Positions 4,925 to 5,273 of a stretch of DNA of 5,273 nt are shown here, piece after piece. How positions within the stretch are numbered: position 1 is the first letter of the stretch; each line of letters starts with the position of its first letter. The notes beneath the pieces are model-generated. The model made no database searches and was not told where the DNA came from. It worked only from the letters and a program-made list of their open reading frames with translations. Position numbers and translations under genes: made by a program. The DNA comes from Deltaproteobacteria bacterium (GTDB lineage: Bacteria > Myxococcota_A > UBA796 > UBA9615). The stretch is from positions 1 through 5,273 of the forward strand of contig JAJDAI010001147.1 in assembly GCA_029261955.1 (NCBI GenBank), in the 5' to 3' direction.

Positions 4925-5273
4925 ATGCGTCATCGCAAGTCTGGTCGCCAGCTGGGACGGAACTCGTCCCATCGCAAGGCGATGTTTCGGAACATGGCCA
5001 CGAGCCTCCTTGAGCACGGTCGGATCAAGACGACCGATGCGAAGGCCAAGGAGCTCCGGCGTGTTGTCGAGCGCCTGATCACCCTCAGCAAGCGGGTCCC
5101 GCCCAGCGCCATCGAAGCGGCGTCGGGGGACGACGTTCGTAGCCTGAAGATGCGGCGGCTCCACGCCGTGCGCCAGGCGCGGAAGTGGGTCGCCAACCGC
5201 GACGTGCTCCAGAAGCTGTTCAGCGAATACAGCGAGCAGTTCCAGGACCGCCCCGGTGGCTACACGCGCATCA
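4925..5273 (+). CDS. rplQ: 50S ribosomal protein L17 (3' end outside window)
   Basis: L17 binds domain III of 23S rRNA near the polypeptide exit side of the large subunit. The visible 116 codons start MRHRKSGRQLGRNSSHRKAM, near-identical to E. coli L17, then FRNMATSLLEHGRIKTT and AKELRRVVERLITLSK. The conserved GGYTRI (111-116) is reached just at the window edge, so only the final strand and tail are missing. In E. coli GGYTRI lies at 91-96. This protein therefore carries about 20 extra residues between LITLSK and the KLF motif, including PPSAIEAASGDD. The start is the only one matching the family and has a Shine-Dalgarno site. rplQ after rpoA is the normal end of the alpha operon. The truncation is due to the window, not a lesion. 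Confidence 0.97.
   Translation, partial: MRHRKSGRQLGRNSSHRKAMFRNMATSLLEHGRIKTTDAKAKELRRVVERLITLSKRVPPSAIEAASGDDVRSLKMRRLHAVRQARKWVANRDVLQKLFSEYSEQFQDRPGGYTRI

Noticed and set aside
3746..5164. 472-residue open frame on the minus strand opposite rpoA and rplQ
   Set aside because: It is the antisense shadow of two certain genes. Its translation is low-complexity (rich in L, V, D, H, R) with no recognisable domain, as expected from GC-rich codon bias.

Overview
The window is a compact, all-plus-strand stretch of the conserved bacterial spc/alpha ribosomal superoperon. In order it holds secY, adk, infA, rpmJ, rpsM, rpsK, rpsD, rpoA and rplQ, with rplQ running off the right edge. Every gene is recognisable from its protein sequence. 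Coding density is very high: secY and adk share one base, infA and rpmJ overlap by four, and rpmJ/rpsM/rpsK/rpsD are 2 to 9 nt apart. The only larger gaps are 115 nt before rpoA and 33 nt before rplQ. No mobile element, CRISPR array, tRNA or rRNA was seen, and no previously undescribed system.

The DNA is GC-rich with strongly G/C-ending codons. rpsD lies between rpsK and rpoA, adk follows secY directly with no map gene between adk and infA, and the alpha subunit has a long acidic linker. Together these suggest a Gram-negative, high-GC bacterium, most likely of the Myxococcota (former Deltaproteobacteria). That placement is inference from gene order and protein style, not from a search.

Layout. 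1-33 is the secY leader with its ribosome binding site. 34-2015 carries secY (translocon channel) and adk (zinc-type adenylate kinase). 2022-2353 carries a short atypical IF-1 gene with a GTG start, followed by the 37-residue L36. 2363-3768 carries S13, S11 and S4 of the 30S subunit. 3769-3883 is a non-coding spacer with possible alternative hairpins just before the rpoA Shine-Dalgarno. 3884-4891 is RNA polymerase alpha and 4925-5273 is the start of L17.

The genes supply translation initiation (IF-1), both ribosomal subunits (S13, S11, S4, L36, L17), transcription (alpha), protein export (SecY) and adenylate balance (Adk), as is usual for this growth-linked cluster. The points most worth a second look are possible in-frame internal translation starts in rpoA (giving a free C-terminal domain) and rpsM, the unusual IF-1 gene, the structured rpsD-rpoA spacer, and the lack of room for an E. 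coli-type S4 autoregulatory leader before rpsM.
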